Made by a program: the position numbers and the translations under genes
NCBI GenBank assembly: GCA_964017235.1
Contig: OZ024929.1
Location: forward strand, 24,301,464-24,365,463
Length of the DNA stretch: 64,000 bases
Origin: Sabellastarte sp. h YS-2021
Lineage: Eukaryota; Annelida; Polychaeta; Sabellida; Sabellidae
Direction: 5' to 3'
The notes under the pieces: generated by a model
What the model saw: only the letters and a program-made list of their open reading frames with translations
Databases searched by the model: none
Told to the model about the DNA's origin: nothing
Part shown: piece after piece, positions 63,599-64,000 of the stretch
Numbering within the stretch: position 1 is the stretch's first letter
Layout of the letters: every line of letters begins with the position of its first letter

Positions 63599-64000
63599 CT
63601 GTAGAAAACAAATGTTTATTGTCCATATTGAACTTTACTTGTTATTTTCATTTCATAATTATATTAGAGGAATGATGGTGAAGTGACAATAGACTCAATT
63701 CTCCCCTATGATGCTGCAGGTTTAAGTCTTATTCCCGACTTTGAATGAAAAAGTTGGAGAACAAAGTCTACCATTCACTGCTATCCCTCACCCTTAGAAG
63801 TAATGGTTATGACATGTGTGAAAAGTGATGTAGAACTCAAATCAAATCAAAGGAATCTACATAAATGTGTAATCTTAATTGTCATGTCACAGTATGATAA
63901 ATGTTCTTCAATCCTTAATCAAAATACTGCCGTGAGTAAGATGATAAAATTTGTTGTACTTCATGGTTTTCATTTAGAAAAGTCAAGCATATAAACTTGA
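63599..64000 (-). other. GLDC: GLDC intron running off the window
   Basis: It begins with the acceptor 'ttttctacag' of the 63345-63598 exon. No upstream GLDC exon is seen before 64,000. The frame at 63803-63994 (+) shows no domain. The preceding exon should encode the PLP-lysine loop and must lie beyond the window. Confidence 0.8.

Overview
This is a metazoan nuclear window, most likely from a mollusc or another lophotrochozoan. The only protein-coding gene that can be read is the 3' part of GLDC (glycine dehydrogenase, the P-protein of the mitochondrial glycine cleavage system). It lies on the minus strand in six phase-compatible exons with canonical GT-AG introns. Everything else is repetitive or non-coding. 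The mollusc guess rests on the style of the dispersed repeats (tandem ~146-bp cores with terminal hairpins, like the 'pearl'/Helentron-type elements of bivalves) and on large satellite arrays with nucleosome-sized units. No database search was possible.

Layout. (1) 1-40,602: an uninterrupted satellite array that starts before the window. It has two related monomers, A (167 bp) and B (153 bp, with a 14-bp linker deletion), arranged as A-B dimers within 8- to 12-monomer higher-order repeats. On top of these sits a 19,840-bp direct superduplication. (2) 40,603-42,624: remains of a DIRS-like tyrosine-recombinase retrotransposon on the minus strand. A Gag remnant abuts a frameshifted recombinase with no recognisable reverse transcriptase between them. 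(3) 42,625-42,824: an assembly gap of 200 N. (4) 43,414-44,741: a first hairpin-ended dispersed repeat. (5) 44,742-46,905: non-coding DNA containing the presumed GLDC 3' UTR. (6) 46,906-63,598: GLDC exons and introns. Three more copies of the dispersed repeat lie in three of the introns. The 11.4-kb intron also carries a second, unrelated satellite array (about 154-155 bp units, 52,107-59,715). (7) 63,599-64,000: GLDC intron running off the window. The upstream exons, including the one with the PLP lysine, are outside.

The six GLDC exons encode 250 residues from just after the PLP-lysine region to the stop codon, which fits the length of the family's C-terminal part. No gene cluster, RNA gene, CRISPR array or defence system is visible. 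The most interesting content is the architecture of the two satellites, the 19.8-kb superduplication, the placement of a satellite inside a housekeeping-gene intron, and transcription-factor-like motifs embedded in the repeats.
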